DNA from: Gemmatimonadota bacterium
GTDB taxonomy: Bacteria > Gemmatimonadota > Gemmatimonadetes > Gemmatimonadales > Gemmatimonadaceae
DNA length: 64,000 bases
Reading direction: 5' to 3'
NCBI GenBank assembly: GCA_021299375.1
Contig: JAJTGR010000003.1
Coordinates: 1 to 64,000 of the forward strand
The notes under the pieces are model-generated. The model had not been told where the DNA came from. It saw only the letters and a program-made list of their open reading frames with translations, and made no database searches. Below are positions 1 to 9,504 of this stretch, piece after piece. Both the position numbers and the translations under genes were made by a program. Each line of letters starts with the position of its first letter. Positions within the stretch are counted from its first letter, which is position 1.

Positions 1-9
1 AACTGACCG

Positions 10-1092
10 ATGATCAACATGCGTCTGCTTCTCCTCGGGGTCGCGTCGGTGGCAGTGCTCACCGCCTGCGAAGACACCCGTTCCCTCACCACCGCACCGG
101 GCGGCGGGCTTGGCTTTGGCGTGAGCCTCGCGAAGCCCGCGGCCTCGAACGTGCCGCGCGGGATCATCCGCTTCCCGGTAGCCGGCCGGCTGGCGTCGGC
201 CAACCCGGCCAACGACTCCATCGTCGTGACGCTGACCACCCCGGACACGCTGGGCGCCGGTGCGCAGTATGTGGTGTGGGCCACCAACGACTCGGCCACC
301 CGCTTCGTGCGGCTCACCGGTGACCTCGTCGTCACTCGCACCGACACCACGCAGAATCAGGCGGGTGACCTCGTGTTCCGCACGACCAGCACCACCCGCA
401 ACGGTGTGAATGGCTTCGGCGTGGGTGGCTCCAACGTGACGCTGCGCTTCCGGGCGTTCCGGGCGGGCCAGGCCGGGCTCGCCAACACCGACTCCATCGG
501 CGCGATCATCGTGTCCACGGAAACGGGCACGGTGGGCGCGGCGCCGAGTGCGGTGCGCAGCATCTGGGGCCGCTTCTCCGAGGCCTCGGCGAGCCAGACG
601 GCCATCCGTTTCGGCACCTTCGCGCCTCGCACGGCCGACCAGTTCGTGTACTCCACGACGGCGGTGCCGGTCATCACGCCGCGTGGTCGCGTGGAGCTTC
701 GTGAAGGCGTGCTGGTGGCCATCGACTCGAACTACTTCCGGCCGCCGCGTGGCTACTTCTACGCCATGTTCGCGGTCAAGGTGGACTCGCTGTCGGGGCG
801 GCCGCTCGATACGCTGTACCTCGGCGAGCGCACCGGCCCGGCGCCGCAGCGCGCCTCGCTGTTCAACGCCGACGCCGATGCCGCGCTGACGACGAACAAC
901 GTGATCGTGGCCATGAACCAGCGCGTCAAGCTCGACACGCTGCCGGCCCAGAAGCTCGGCCCGGCGGAACGGCCGCTCAAGGAGTACGGGTTCGTGAACG
1001 TGGTGCTGCAGAACAAGGCGGCCCCGCTCAACCGCATGGGGGCGGGCATCATCATGCAGGCCGCACTGCCGCCGAGTATTCGCGGGCGGTAG
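10..1092 (+). CDS. Hypothetical secreted lipoprotein
   Basis: A 360-residue protein with a short signal peptide ending in the lipobox VLTAC, so it is probably lipid-anchored in the outer membrane or periplasm. The rest is rich in Thr, Ala and Val with alternating beta-strand patterning (VVTLTTPDTLGAG, VTLRFRAFRAG) and no motif I recognise. The start is either the ATG at 10 or the ATG at 19, which gives a tighter signal peptide; neither has a clear ribosome binding site. A TGA at 4-6 may be the end of an upstream gene, which would make this the last gene of an operon. A strong hairpin follows at 1116-1149. The lipoprotein call is well supported; the function is unknown. Confidence 0.7.
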   Translation: MINMRLLLLGVASVAVLTACEDTRSLTTAPGGGLGFGVSLAKPAASNVPRGIIRFPVAGRLASANPANDSIVVTLTTPDTLGAGAQYVVWATNDSATRFVRLTGDLVVTRTDTTQNQAGDLVFRTTSTTRNGVNGFGVGGSNVTLRFRAFRAGQAGLANTDSIGAIIVSTETGTVGAAPSAVRSIWGRFSEASASQTAIRFGTFAPRTADQFVYSTTAVPVITPRGRVELREGVLVAIDSNYFRPPRGYFYAMFAVKVDSLSGRPLDTLYLGERTGPAPQRASLFNADADAALTTNNVIVAMNQRVKLDTLPAQKLGPAERPLKEYGFVNVVLQNKAAPLNRMGAGIIMQAALPPSIRGR

Positions 1093-1115
1093 GCGCACGC
1101 AGGTGTTGCAACGCG

Positions 1116-1149
1116 ACGGGCCCGGCTCTTTCGAGAGAGCCGGGCCCGT
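1116..1149. terminator. Bidirectional hairpin terminator
   Basis: A perfect 14-bp inverted repeat (ACGGGCCCGGCTCT at 1116-1129 with its complement at 1136-1149) and a 6-base loop. It lies between two convergent genes (ends at 1092 and 1236), so it can serve both. There is no long T run, as is usual in very GC-rich genomes. Confidence 0.8.
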
Positions 1150-1235
1150 TGTGCGTTCACTGCTCGATGTTCTCTGCGCCGTGCTCCGCGTTCGGAGTGA
1201 TCAGCTCCGCCTTCTCCTGATCTACCGCTACGTGG

Positions 1236-2468
1236 CTATCGCACCCGCACCAGCTCTGTGCGGCCGCGGTCACCCACCCAGACCACACCGCCGTCGGTCT
1301 TGACCAGGGTAACGAACGGGAACTGGCGGCTCGAGTCGATGATCCGCAGCGTGGGCTCGATCGCCACGCGGAACAGACCGTCCACGCCGCCCGCCACGTA
1401 CAACACGTCGCCGGCAAAGTCGGCATCGAACACGAACCGGGGTTCACCGGCCAACCGCAAAGGCGCGATCACACCGCCCTGCTGGGCACTGGTGAGCGAC
1501 GCACGCGGCCATGCCATGAGACCGGCCTCGCCGAGCGCCACCGCGATGTGGGTGGCCGACAGGGCGATGCGCCGGCCGGCGGCCGGGAGCGGCAGCGTGA
1601 TCCCGGCATCGAGGCCGTTGGCCGACTCGCGCACACGGACGAGCTGCGAGTCGGTCGCCACCCACCACGACCCGCCGAGGGAGTCCCACACCACGGCCGT
1701 CACCGGTGTGCGCAGGTCGAGCGAGTCCCTGGCGGCCGAGTCGCCACGCACCAGGTGCAGGATCGTTCCGGTGGCGCTGAGCAGCGAGGCGGAGGATGCC
1801 CCGAGCGCGGTGACGGCGCCGTCGGCGACGCGGCGGGCTGGCCCCGTGCCAACGGGTGCTTCCCAGAGTGCGGTCGCGGTGCCGATGGCCAGACTTCCGC
1901 GCGCGGGAACGAAGGCGACCTGCCGGATCCCCCGGAGACCCGCGGCGCGCCGCGCCAGCGCCCGTGGTGTCGCCGTGGCCGACACGAGCTGCACCCCGCT
2001 GTCGCTGGCCACCACCACCAGCGTATCGCGCACGTCCAGATACGTGGGCGGCGCCAGCAGGGCGGCAGCGGTGGACGCGTACTTCACGGCGTCACCGCTA
2101 CGCGGCGTAAGCGCGATGCGCTGCATCTCGAGTTCACGCCCCAGAAAGAGCCCGGCCACCGCGCCACTCAGCGTGAGATACGGCAACGCACACTCGAGCG
2201 GTCGGCAGTCGCCGCCACGCCGGCCTTCTTCGCTCACCGACCAGTACCCGAAGGCCAGCGCCGCGCCCGTGGCGGCGCCGATGGCGCTGTAGCGTGCCAG
2301 GCGCGAGCCCGAGACGCGCAACTCGCGCTGTCCGGCGGCCTCGGCTCGGAGCAGGCTGCCGGCCGGGGCCGGCTCCTGGGCGGCGCCGGTCACCGGCAGC
2401 GTACTCAGCAACGCCCCGATCACGGCAGCGGCGGGCGTGAGGCGGCGCAATGCGCGGGGGACGGACAC
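1236..2468 (-). CDS. Secreted or membrane-anchored beta-repeat protein, unknown function
   Basis: A 410-residue protein with a signal peptide (positively charged start, hydrophobic core, cleavage likely after TGAAQ). Two glycine-rich hydrophobic stretches at about residues 60-80 and 95-112 could be a membrane hairpin. The remaining two-thirds contain repeated short units of the type DTLVVVASDSGVQLVSAT and DVLYVAGGVDGLFRVAI, which resemble the blades of a beta-propeller (LVIVD/YVTN-like). Its start lies 11 bases after the stop of the GWxTD gene, so the two form a leftward operon and may act together at the envelope. The propeller assignment is an inference from repeat spacing only. Confidence 0.6.
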   Translation of the reverse strand: MSVPRALRRLTPAAAVIGALLSTLPVTGAAQEPAPAGSLLRAEAAGQRELRVSGSRLARYSAIGAATGAALAFGYWSVSEEGRRGGDCRPLECALPYLTLSGAVAGLFLGRELEMQRIALTPRSGDAVKYASTAAALLAPPTYLDVRDTLVVVASDSGVQLVSATATPRALARRAAGLRGIRQVAFVPARGSLAIGTATALWEAPVGTGPARRVADGAVTALGASSASLLSATGTILHLVRGDSAARDSLDLRTPVTAVVWDSLGGSWWVATDSQLVRVRESANGLDAGITLPLPAAGRRIALSATHIAVALGEAGLMAWPRASLTSAQQGGVIAPLRLAGEPRFVFDADFAGDVLYVAGGVDGLFRVAIEPTLRIIDSSRQFPFVTLVKTDGGVVWVGDRGRTELVRVR

Positions 2469-2479
2469 GGTGGGGCTCC

Positions 2480-4771
2480 TCAGGGTCGAACGATGGCGAA
2501 ATCGCGCTGGCTCGTGGCCGTACGGGCCGTGCGGCGATCGGTGACGGTCACGGTGAGGCGATAGCGCCCCGCCGGTGACGTACCGAGTCCGAGCGTGATC
2601 AGTTCCGGTTGCCGGTCGTCGGGGCCCGTGGGGGCCGCTTCATCGCGTGTGAAGCGCATCGACAGTCGGTCGTCGCCCACGGGCGAGAGGCCCACCAGAT
2701 CGGAGACCCCTCCGAAGAAGCGGATGATCGGATCGGGCCCCCGATCGAGCGAGAGGATGGTCACCGACACCTGCAGCTCGTACTCGAGGCGACCGTTGGC
2801 ACCGGGCTGCAGGCCGTACAGCTCCCAGTACACGCTGAAGGTGTCGCGCTGGGCCAGGCGCAGGTCGCCGAGTGGCTCGAGCCGCAGCTGCGGCCAGCGC
2901 ACCACACGTGGCGGCGACGGGATGCGGCGGGCGATCAGCAGGTCGCTGCTTACGAGCGCACGCGCCAACGTGGTGCTGTCGGTGCGCAGCGCCGGCAGGT
3001 CCACCTGCGCGCGGGCCACCGCCCCATCGAGCGACGGATCGATGGCCTCGAGGCGGGCTCGCACATCGTCGGCGCGCATCGGAATGGCCACGGTACGGGA
3101 AAGCGCGCGGGGAGCGGGCAGCTGCACGGCGATGGTATCGGTGCGCTGCAGGCGCATGGCGCCGGCGGGTCCGGCCCGCAATGACAGTTGCAGCGAACTG
3201 CGATCGACCGGGGCGTCGGCGTAGAGCGTTCCGGCCGGAACGGCGCTGGCCACCACGAGCTCCGTTTCACGTGGTGTCGTGCCACGGAAGCGCGCCACCT
3301 GCACCGGGATGGTATCGACGCGCAGTGCCAGCGGCAGGTTCTCGAGTCCGAACGGGGCGATCTCCCGGCGCTCTTCGGCGTAATCGCGATAGTTGCCGGC
3401 GAAGGAGGCGTAGTTGAACGCCGGGGGGCCGGAGAAGACGAACTCCACTTCGGGGCGGGGATAGTACCACACCGTGATCACCCGGCCGATGGCATCCCGC
3501 GCGTCGGCATTGACCTGGGGCGAAAAGGTGGCCACCACGGGCGGCTCGCCGTAGCGGGCGAGGATCATGGCCCGGTCGGTACGCCAGCCGGCCTGCCGCA
3601 TGTCCTCGTCGGTGAAGTGCAGGTCGGCGTAGGCCATACGCGACAGGAACTCAAGTCGGGCTTCGTTCTCCGGCGTGGCGAGCAGCGGATCGTTGGCTTC
3701 CCAGTAGGCGCTGTCGGTGCGCGCCCGCACGTCGTCGGCAAGACCGGCGACACGCACCGAATCGCCGCGCCGCAGAATGCGCCCGAGATTGAGCAGTTCG
3801 TCACGGTCGCCCGGCAGCATCAGGGCGATGCCGCGATTGAAGGCCGCCTCGGCGTCGGCCAGCCGCTGCAGCCGGAATGCGGCCAGCCCCTCGGCCAGAT
3901 GCACACGGGGGCTGGCGGCCACGGCGCCAGCGGGGCGCCCCGTGATGGTGCCCCGAATGAGCGCCAGCATCTCGTCGTAGCGCCGCTGATCGTAGAGCAG
4001 ATCGAGCAGGGGCAGCACACTCGCCGGATCGTCCGGACGTGCCCGGAGGGCGCGGCGGAAGTACTCCTCCGCCTCGATCCGATCGACATCGCCGACATTG
4101 CTGATGGGGATGGACAGCTGTTCGATGAACTCGCGCGTGTAGTGCATACGCGAGCGCTCGCGGGCCTGCAGCGGGTCGAACACGTTGGGGCCCGTGTACA
4201 TGCGGCGGTCACGCCCCGTGAGGTAGCGCCGCCGTTTCACTTCCCCGAGCTCGCGCGACGCCTCGGCCACGTGGGCGGTGTCGCCGGTGCGTTCGGCGAT
4301 GGCGAGCGCCTTGCGGAAGATGCGTTCGGCCTCGACGCGCCGCAGCGGCGTTCGCAGGCGCAGCCGCCCCAGCGCGAGCAGGTAGCGCGGATTGTCCGGA
4401 TCGAGATCGGCCGCGCGGTCGAGCAGCTTCGAGGCCAACCGCCGTCGCATGCTGTCGCCGAGCCCGAGCTCGGTGGTGCGCAGCATGACGAGGCTGCGCC
4501 AGTAGAGCGCATCCGCATCGCGCGGCGACTGGTCGGTGGCGCGCTCGAGCAGTTCGAGGGCGGCGGCGGTGTCGCCGAGTTCGGCCTTGGCCCGCCCTTC
4601 GCGGACGAGCTCCGCGGTGGGGATCCGGAGGCGCGACTGGCCGGGCAGGGCCGCGGGGGGCGCGGCAACGGCACCGAGCAGCAGCCCCAGGGCGATCGCG
4701 TTGGGAAGTCGGAGCACCTTGGGAAGATAGGAGCGTGTACCGCGGGCGGGCAGGATGGTGACGTGTACCAC
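2480..4771 (-). CDS. GWxTD domain protein with N-terminal TPR repeats
   Basis: A 763-residue exported protein. After a hydrophobic signal segment (about residues 25-45) come TPR-like helices (about 50-330, for example ALELLERATDQSPRDADALY). The diagnostic motif GWRTDRA follows inside a GWxTD domain at about residues 400-480, which also has the family's RYGEPP and VWYYPRPE elements. The C-terminal third is beta-rich and unassigned. GWxTD proteins occur widely in Acidobacteriota, Bacteroidota and Gemmatimonadota and their role is not settled. The longest frame begins with GTG at 4771 and no good ribosome binding site is visible. It is first in a two-gene leftward operon with the 1236-2468 gene. 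Confidence 0.8.
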   Translation of the reverse strand: MVHVTILPARGTRSYLPKVLRLPNAIALGLLLGAVAAPPAALPGQSRLRIPTAELVREGRAKAELGDTAAALELLERATDQSPRDADALYWRSLVMLRTTELGLGDSMRRRLASKLLDRAADLDPDNPRYLLALGRLRLRTPLRRVEAERIFRKALAIAERTGDTAHVAEASRELGEVKRRRYLTGRDRRMYTGPNVFDPLQARERSRMHYTREFIEQLSIPISNVGDVDRIEAEEYFRRALRARPDDPASVLPLLDLLYDQRRYDEMLALIRGTITGRPAGAVAASPRVHLAEGLAAFRLQRLADAEAAFNRGIALMLPGDRDELLNLGRILRRGDSVRVAGLADDVRARTDSAYWEANDPLLATPENEARLEFLSRMAYADLHFTDEDMRQAGWRTDRAMILARYGEPPVVATFSPQVNADARDAIGRVITVWYYPRPEVEFVFSGPPAFNYASFAGNYRDYAEERREIAPFGLENLPLALRVDTIPVQVARFRGTTPRETELVVASAVPAGTLYADAPVDRSSLQLSLRAGPAGAMRLQRTDTIAVQLPAPRALSRTVAIPMRADDVRARLEAIDPSLDGAVARAQVDLPALRTDSTTLARALVSSDLLIARRIPSPPRVVRWPQLRLEPLGDLRLAQRDTFSVYWELYGLQPGANGRLEYELQVSVTILSLDRGPDPIIRFFGGVSDLVGLSPVGDDRLSMRFTRDEAAPTGPDDRQPELITLGLGTSPAGRYRLTVTVTDRRTARTATSQRDFAIVRP

Positions 4772-4885
4772 GGGCTTCGGTGGAACCGGGCGGGGCCCTT
4801 CACGTAGAATGCGCTATCCGGTGCCGCCTGATCGTATCGTCCCACGGTCACCGTGCGTCGCTGTTCCCTCATGTCTGGAGCCTTC

Positions 4886-5566
4886 ATGTCGTCACGTTCG
4901 CGCCGGCCGGCGCTGTCCCGCTTGGTTGTCACCGGTGTCCTGCTTGCGCTCGCCCTGCCTGTGGGCGCTGCGCAGGCGCAGGCGTACAACTATCCCGCCA
5001 TGCAGTTGCCCGGCGCCAGCGAGCGCGATTACACGGCGGCGATTGCTGGCGGCGGTGGGACGACGCTGCTGTTCCAGTGGCGCGAGGGGGCAGGGAAGGG
5101 GCTGCACTTTTCCCTCGACGCCGGGCTGGCCGACCCGAAAGGGCGCCTCGATCCCTTGCTGTTCGTGGGCGGCGGGCTCGGCAAGGAACTCCTGCGGGCC
5201 ACCCGTGATCAGCCGCTCGACCTGCTCTTCACGGCGGGCGCCGGTGCGGCGTTTGGTGGAAACGCCACGGCACTGCGGGTGCCGGTGGGGGTGAGCATCG
5301 GGCACACCTTCGGGCTCGATCGGGACATGTCGATCACGCCGTTCGTGCATCCCCGGGTGTCGCTCGATGCCTGCGGCCGCTGTCGCCGCGACAATGAACG
5401 CGACGTGACGGCCAGCCTGAACTTCGACCTCGGGGCGAACTGGCAGGTCACGCGACAGTTCGCCGTCCGGATGGCGGCGTCATTCACCGGGTCCGAGGTG
5501 GTCGGTACGGACGAAACGCTGGCCGTGGGCTTCACCTGGACGCCGGCGGGGCTGGTCCGTCGATAG
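4886..5566 (+). CDS. Small outer-membrane beta-barrel-like protein
   Basis: About 226 residues from the ATG at 4886, which I prefer over upstream starts at 4853 and 4871 because it places the twin-Arg-containing n-region directly before the hydrophobic core. The signal peptide is cleaved near AQAQA. The mature part alternates hydrophobic and polar residues in about eight strands with glycine-rich turns, including GTTLLFQWREG, LLFTAGAGAAFGG and TLAVGFTWTPAG. That is the pattern of a small 8-stranded outer-membrane barrel. A CGRC pair in the middle is unusual for such a protein. It is divergent from the GWxTD operon and has its own terminator downstream at 5598-5627. Transport or binding role unknown. 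Confidence 0.55.
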   Translation: MSSRSRRPALSRLVVTGVLLALALPVGAAQAQAYNYPAMQLPGASERDYTAAIAGGGGTTLLFQWREGAGKGLHFSLDAGLADPKGRLDPLLFVGGGLGKELLRATRDQPLDLLFTAGAGAAFGGNATALRVPVGVSIGHTFGLDRDMSITPFVHPRVSLDACGRCRRDNERDVTASLNFDLGANWQVTRQFAVRMAASFTGSEVVGTDETLAVGFTWTPAGLVRR

Positions 5567-5597
5567 TCCCCCACTCAGCGTCGTCGCCTTCTGCGTG

Positions 5598-5627
5598 GGG
5601 CCCGCCGATCGGCCGACCGGCGGGCCC
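5598..5627 (+). terminator. Hairpin terminator
   Basis: A 10-bp perfect stem, GGGCCCGCCG at 5598-5607 with its complement at 5618-5627 around a 10-base loop, 31 bases after the stop of the beta-barrel gene. Confidence 0.7.
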
Positions 5628-6113
5628 TCGTCTTGGGGGCCGGTCGCGGGCGAGGTGTGCGGTTCGTCCCAAAGAGGGCGCCCGGACGATCCGGAGCGCG
5701 GCTGGTCACAAGGTTGTGGCCGGTTGGCATTGAATAACGGTGACGGGATTGATACTCTTGCTGTTCACAGTGGCATGAAGGCCGCCTGCATCGCGGTTGC
5801 CACGCCGGTGCGCCTCATCCATTCGTGCTGGTCGTCCCTCGGGCCGGTCGGCTGACCCCACCTTTCGTTATCCCTCCCGACGTAGTGCCCCTCGCCGGCT
5901 GTTCGCTGTGCGCGTGTCGACCGCGCCGCACGCGGCTCCGCCCGAGAGGCTTGGTTGGTCCCGGGTCCTTCTCTTCCTGGCCCCGGGTGCCTGGCCCGGA
6001 TCGCGCCCCCTTCACGGGGCTATCCGGGTTCACCTGCCGTTGTCCTGCCCCCCGGGCCATCGGCGTTGTCCCCTCTCCCCCGTTTCCGGCGTTTGAACCG
6101 CCGAGGGCTGAGC
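5628..6113. other. Long leader upstream of susC; no gene seen
   Basis: About 490 bases without a convincing gene. An open frame from 5955 runs into susC, but its first 53 codons are proline- and arginine-rich and lack coding character, so I treat this stretch as untranslated leader. A possible promoter (TTGAAT, a 15-base gap, GATACT) lies around 5748-5774; the short gap makes it weak. Confidence 0.4.
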
Positions 6114-9100
6114 ATGTCGAGACTGATGCGGTGGCTGTATCGGTTCCCCATGGCCGCGGCCCTGTTGCTGGTGCCTTCCTTGGCACAGGCGCAGGGTCCT
6201 GCGGTCATCACTGGCGTGGTGAAGAGCGAGTTTGGTGATCCGCTCGAGAACGCCAATGTGTATATCGTCGAACTCGCCCTGTCGGTGGGTACCAACGCGA
6301 CGGGCAAGTACACGCTGACCATTCCGGCCGACCGCGTGCGTGGTCAGGCCGTCCAACTGCGGGCGCGCGCGATCGGCTACAAGGCCGACATCAAGCCGCT
6401 CACGGTGCGCGCCGGCAACCAGACGTTCGACTTCAGCCTGCAGAAGGACGTGAACCGCCTGCAGGAAGTGGTCACCACCGGCGTCACGGGTGCGACGGAG
6501 CAGAAGAAGCTCGCGTTCTCGGTGGCTCAGGTGAGCGAGAAGGACATGCCGGTGCCCGGCTCCAACCCCCTCTCGCAGCTGCAGGGCAAGGTCGCGGGCG
6601 CCAACATCGTGTCGGCCACCGGCCGTCCCGGTGCGGCGCCGGCGGTCATCCTGCGTGGCCCCCAGTCCATCAACGCCTCGGGCCGTGGTCAGGACCCGCT
6701 GTACATCATCGACGGCGTGATCTCGCAGGGTGGCTTGCAGGACATCAACCCCCAGGACATCGAGAACATCGAGGTCGTGAAGGGCGCTGCCGCCTCGTCG
6801 CTGTACGGCTCGCGCGCCGGCAACGGCGTCATCCAGATCACCACGCGTAGCGGCAAGAACCAGTCGGAAGGGGTGCGTTTCCGGGCCCAGGTCGAGTACG
6901 GGACGTCGGACATCGAGAACGAGTACCGGTATCCGACCACGCACTTCATGCTGATGGACGAAACCGCCACGCGCTTCTGCGCCGTGGTGTCGGGTGCGCA
7001 GGAGTGCTCGCGCACGATCGACATCTATCAGGAAACGTTTCGCGTGAACAATGACGGTGGCGATTTCTCGCTGCCGCCGCTGTCCATCCGCAATGATGCC
7101 GGCATCGCGCTCAACCCCGGCGGCCTCAACTCGCGCTCGCTGTTCCAGGTGAACGAGTTCCCGAAGGCCTACAACCCCATCCAGCAGCTCGTGACGAACG
7201 GTCAGGTCGTCAACAGCACGCTCGATGCCACGGGGCGCGTGGGGCAGACCAACTTCTTCGCCTCGGTGAACCAGCTGCGGCAGGAGGGCTCGGTCCGGTT
7301 CATGCCGGGTTACACGCGTAACTCGATGCGCGTGAACGTCGACCAGCAGCTGGGCGGGAATGTGAACTTCTCGCTGCGCTCGTCGTACAGCACGGCCAAC
7401 GACTACAACTCGGGTGGCGCCTTCTTCAGCCTCACGCGGCAGCCGGTCAATGCGCAGCTGCTCGCCACCGACGACAAGGGGCGTCCGTACATCCGGACGG
7501 TGGCCCAGCAGTCGGGCGCGCAGAATACGAACCCGGTCTATGCCAACCAGAACTTCCAGCCGCTCAACCGCATCGACCGTTTCGTCGGCAATGCGACGGC
7601 GCGCTGGACGCCGCTCTCGTGGCTCGACGGTGAATTCAACTTCGGTTTCGACAACCGCAACAATTTCCAGGAAACGCAGCAGGATCGCGGCTACCGCACG
7701 TCGGCGCAGAGTGCGACGAATCTCGGCAACATCGACCGCAGCGCCGGCCGTGCCTACTCGCTGAACGCCAGTGGCAACATCTCGGCGCGCAAGAACTGGT
7801 TCGATGAGGCGCTCAGCTCGCGCCTGACCCTGCGCTATCTCTACGAGGGGCAGGATTCACGCTCCCAGGCGCTCAGTGGCACCAATCTCGCCGTCCCGGG
7901 GCTGATCACGCCGAATGCGGCGATCCAGAACCAGGCGGTGAGTGGCGGGCAGGAGCAGGTCCGGCAGGTCGGCTACTTCGCCAACCTCGACCTCGACTAC
8001 AAGGGCCGCTACATCGTCGGTGCCCTGGTGCGTCGGGATGCTTCGTCGCTGTTCGGCGCGGCCCGCCGCTGGCAGACCTACGGCCGCGGCTCCTTCGCCT
8101 GGCGCCTGTCGGACGAGCCGTGGTTCAACGTGAACCAGGTCTCCGACCTCAAGTTCCGCTACTCCATCGGTCAGGCTGGTAACCGCCCGATCTTCTCGGC
8201 CCAGTACGAGACGTTCACCATCGGTACCGGTGGCGCCCTCAATCCGAACACACTCGGCAACAAGAACCTGCGCCCGGAGGTGTCGACGGAGCAGGAAATG
8301 GGTATGGACCTCGAGCTGCTCGGCAAGTACGGCCTGACGGTCACCAAGTCGCGCAACGTGATCGAGGATCAGCTGCTGCAGGTGCCGCCGCCGGCGGCCG
8401 CCGGCTTCGCCAATCAGTGGCTGAACGCAGGCCAGCTCACGAACAACACGTGGGAAGTTTCGCTCAACATCCCGATCGTGGCCACGCGCGCCGTCGACTA
8501 CTCGGCCCGCATCAACTACGATCGCACCCGCTCGGTCATCACGCGCCTCGACGTGCCGGAGTACTTCGTCAGCGCCGCCGGCCAGCAGGGCTCGGAGACG
8601 ATGTTCAAGATCGTCCAGGGCGGCCAGATGGGGCAGATCTACGGCCGCAAGTTCGTGAAGGACTGCAGCCAGCTTCCCGCCGACTTCCAGTCGCGCTGCG
8701 GCGCCGGCCTCGACTACCAGAAGAACAGCGATGGCTTTGTCGTGTACGTGGGTCAGGGCAATACGCTCGCCGACGGCATCACGAAGAACCTGTGGATGAC
8801 GCGAATCCCGGCCGCCCAGGCGCCGTGGCGCGGCGGCACCACGGCCGATCCGCTCAACTGGGGCTTCCCCATCCTCGAGCGTGACGCGAACGGTGCGGTC
8901 CCGGTGCTCCCCATCGGCAACGCGCTCCCCGATTTCCGCTGGTCGCTGTCGCAGAACTTCCGCTACAAGCGCCTGACGGCGTTCGCCCTGCTCGATGCCA
9001 CGGTCGGCAAGGACGTCTGGAACATCGGCCGCCAGTGGTCGCTGGGTGACTTCATGCACCAGGACGCCGACCAGGCCGGTCGCTCGGTGGCCGACGCCCG

Positions 9101-9434
9101 CCCCATTGGCTACTACTTCCGCGCCGTCTCCACCGGTGGCATCGGCGGTCTGTACGACGTGCTGGCGCCGAACAACAACACCGTCGAGGACGCGAGTTTC
9201 GTGAAGGTGCGCGAAGTGTCGATCGGTTACCGGATCGGTTCCATTGGCGGCATCGGCAACTGGACGGCCTCGTTCATCGGCCGCAACCTGCTGACCTTCA
9301 CCAATTACAAGGGCTTCGACCCCGAGGTCGGCAATGCCGGTGGCCAGCTCGGCTCGGGCGTACTGAACGCGATCGACGCCTTCGTTTTCCCGAACCTCCG
9401 CCAGTTCACGTTCTCGCTCAACACGAGCTTCTGA
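6114..9434 (+). CDS. susC: SusC/RagA family TonB-linked outer-membrane transporter
   Basis: A 1106-residue TonB-dependent transporter of the SusC class, which forms a 22-strand barrel capped by a SusD lipoprotein and imports oligosaccharides or peptides. From the ATG at 6114 it has a signal peptide ending at AQAQ, then a carboxypeptidase-like regulatory domain at about residues 30-115 (ITGVVKSEFGDPLENANVYI). A plug domain at about 125-235 carries the SusC signature NIEVVKGAAASSLYGSRAG. A long beta-barrel ends in the outer-membrane C-terminal pattern FTFSLNTSF. A GAGGG ribosome site sits just before the start. SusD follows 70 bases later. The substrate cannot be read from sequence: there are no glycoside hydrolases nearby, so peptides are as likely as glycans. 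Confidence 0.95.
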   Translation: MSRLMRWLYRFPMAAALLLVPSLAQAQGPAVITGVVKSEFGDPLENANVYIVELALSVGTNATGKYTLTIPADRVRGQAVQLRARAIGYKADIKPLTVRAGNQTFDFSLQKDVNRLQEVVTTGVTGATEQKKLAFSVAQVSEKDMPVPGSNPLSQLQGKVAGANIVSATGRPGAAPAVILRGPQSINASGRGQDPLYIIDGVISQGGLQDINPQDIENIEVVKGAAASSLYGSRAGNGVIQITTRSGKNQSEGVRFRAQVEYGTSDIENEYRYPTTHFMLMDETATRFCAVVSGAQECSRTIDIYQETFRVNNDGGDFSLPPLSIRNDAGIALNPGGLNSRSLFQVNEFPKAYNPIQQLVTNGQVVNSTLDATGRVGQTNFFASVNQLRQEGSVRFMPGYTRNSMRVNVDQQLGGNVNFSLRSSYSTANDYNSGGAFFSLTRQPVNAQLLATDDKGRPYIRTVAQQSGAQNTNPVYANQNFQPLNRIDRFVGNATARWTPLSWLDGEFNFGFDNRNNFQETQQDRGYRTSAQSATNLGNIDRSAGRAYSLNASGNISARKNWFDEALSSRLTLRYLYEGQDSRSQALSGTNLAVPGLITPNAAIQNQAVSGGQEQVRQVGYFANLDLDYKGRYIVGALVRRDASSLFGAARRWQTYGRGSFAWRLSDEPWFNVNQVSDLKFRYSIGQAGNRPIFSAQYETFTIGTGGALNPNTLGNKNLRPEVSTEQEMGMDLELLGKYGLTVTKSRNVIEDQLLQVPPPAAAGFANQWLNAGQLTNNTWEVSLNIPIVATRAVDYSARINYDRTRSVITRLDVPEYFVSAAGQQGSETMFKIVQGGQMGQIYGRKFVKDCSQLPADFQSRCGAGLDYQKNSDGFVVYVGQGNTLADGITKNLWMTRIPAAQAPWRGGTTADPLNWGFPILERDANGAVPVLPIGNALPDFRWSLSQNFRYKRLTAFALLDATVGKDVWNIGRQWSLGDFMHQDADQAGRSVADARPIGYYFRAVSTGGIGGLYDVLAPNNNTVEDASFVKVREVSIGYRIGSIGGIGNWTASFIGRNLLTFTNYKGFDPEVGNAGGQLGSGVLNAIDAFVFPNLRQFTFSLNTSF

Positions 9435-9504
9435 CCCGTCTCCGGTGGCGCGGCGCGCGCTTGCGCGACGCGCGCGCCACCGGGTGCCTCCACGAGGACC
9501 TTCG

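Noticed and set aside
3188-4807. Plus-strand frame opposite the GWxTD gene
   Set aside because: The GWxTD motif and TPR helices on the minus strand are unambiguous; this frame is Gly/His/Arg-rich.
5748-5774. Promoter for susC (TTGAAT / GATACT)
   Set aside because: The gap is only 15 bases and many similar weak matches occur by chance; kept as a note, not as a feature.
5955-6113. Upstream extension of susC
   Set aside because: The 53 added codons would put a Pro/Arg-rich stretch before the signal peptide; the ATG at 6114 has a ribosome site and a proper signal sequence.
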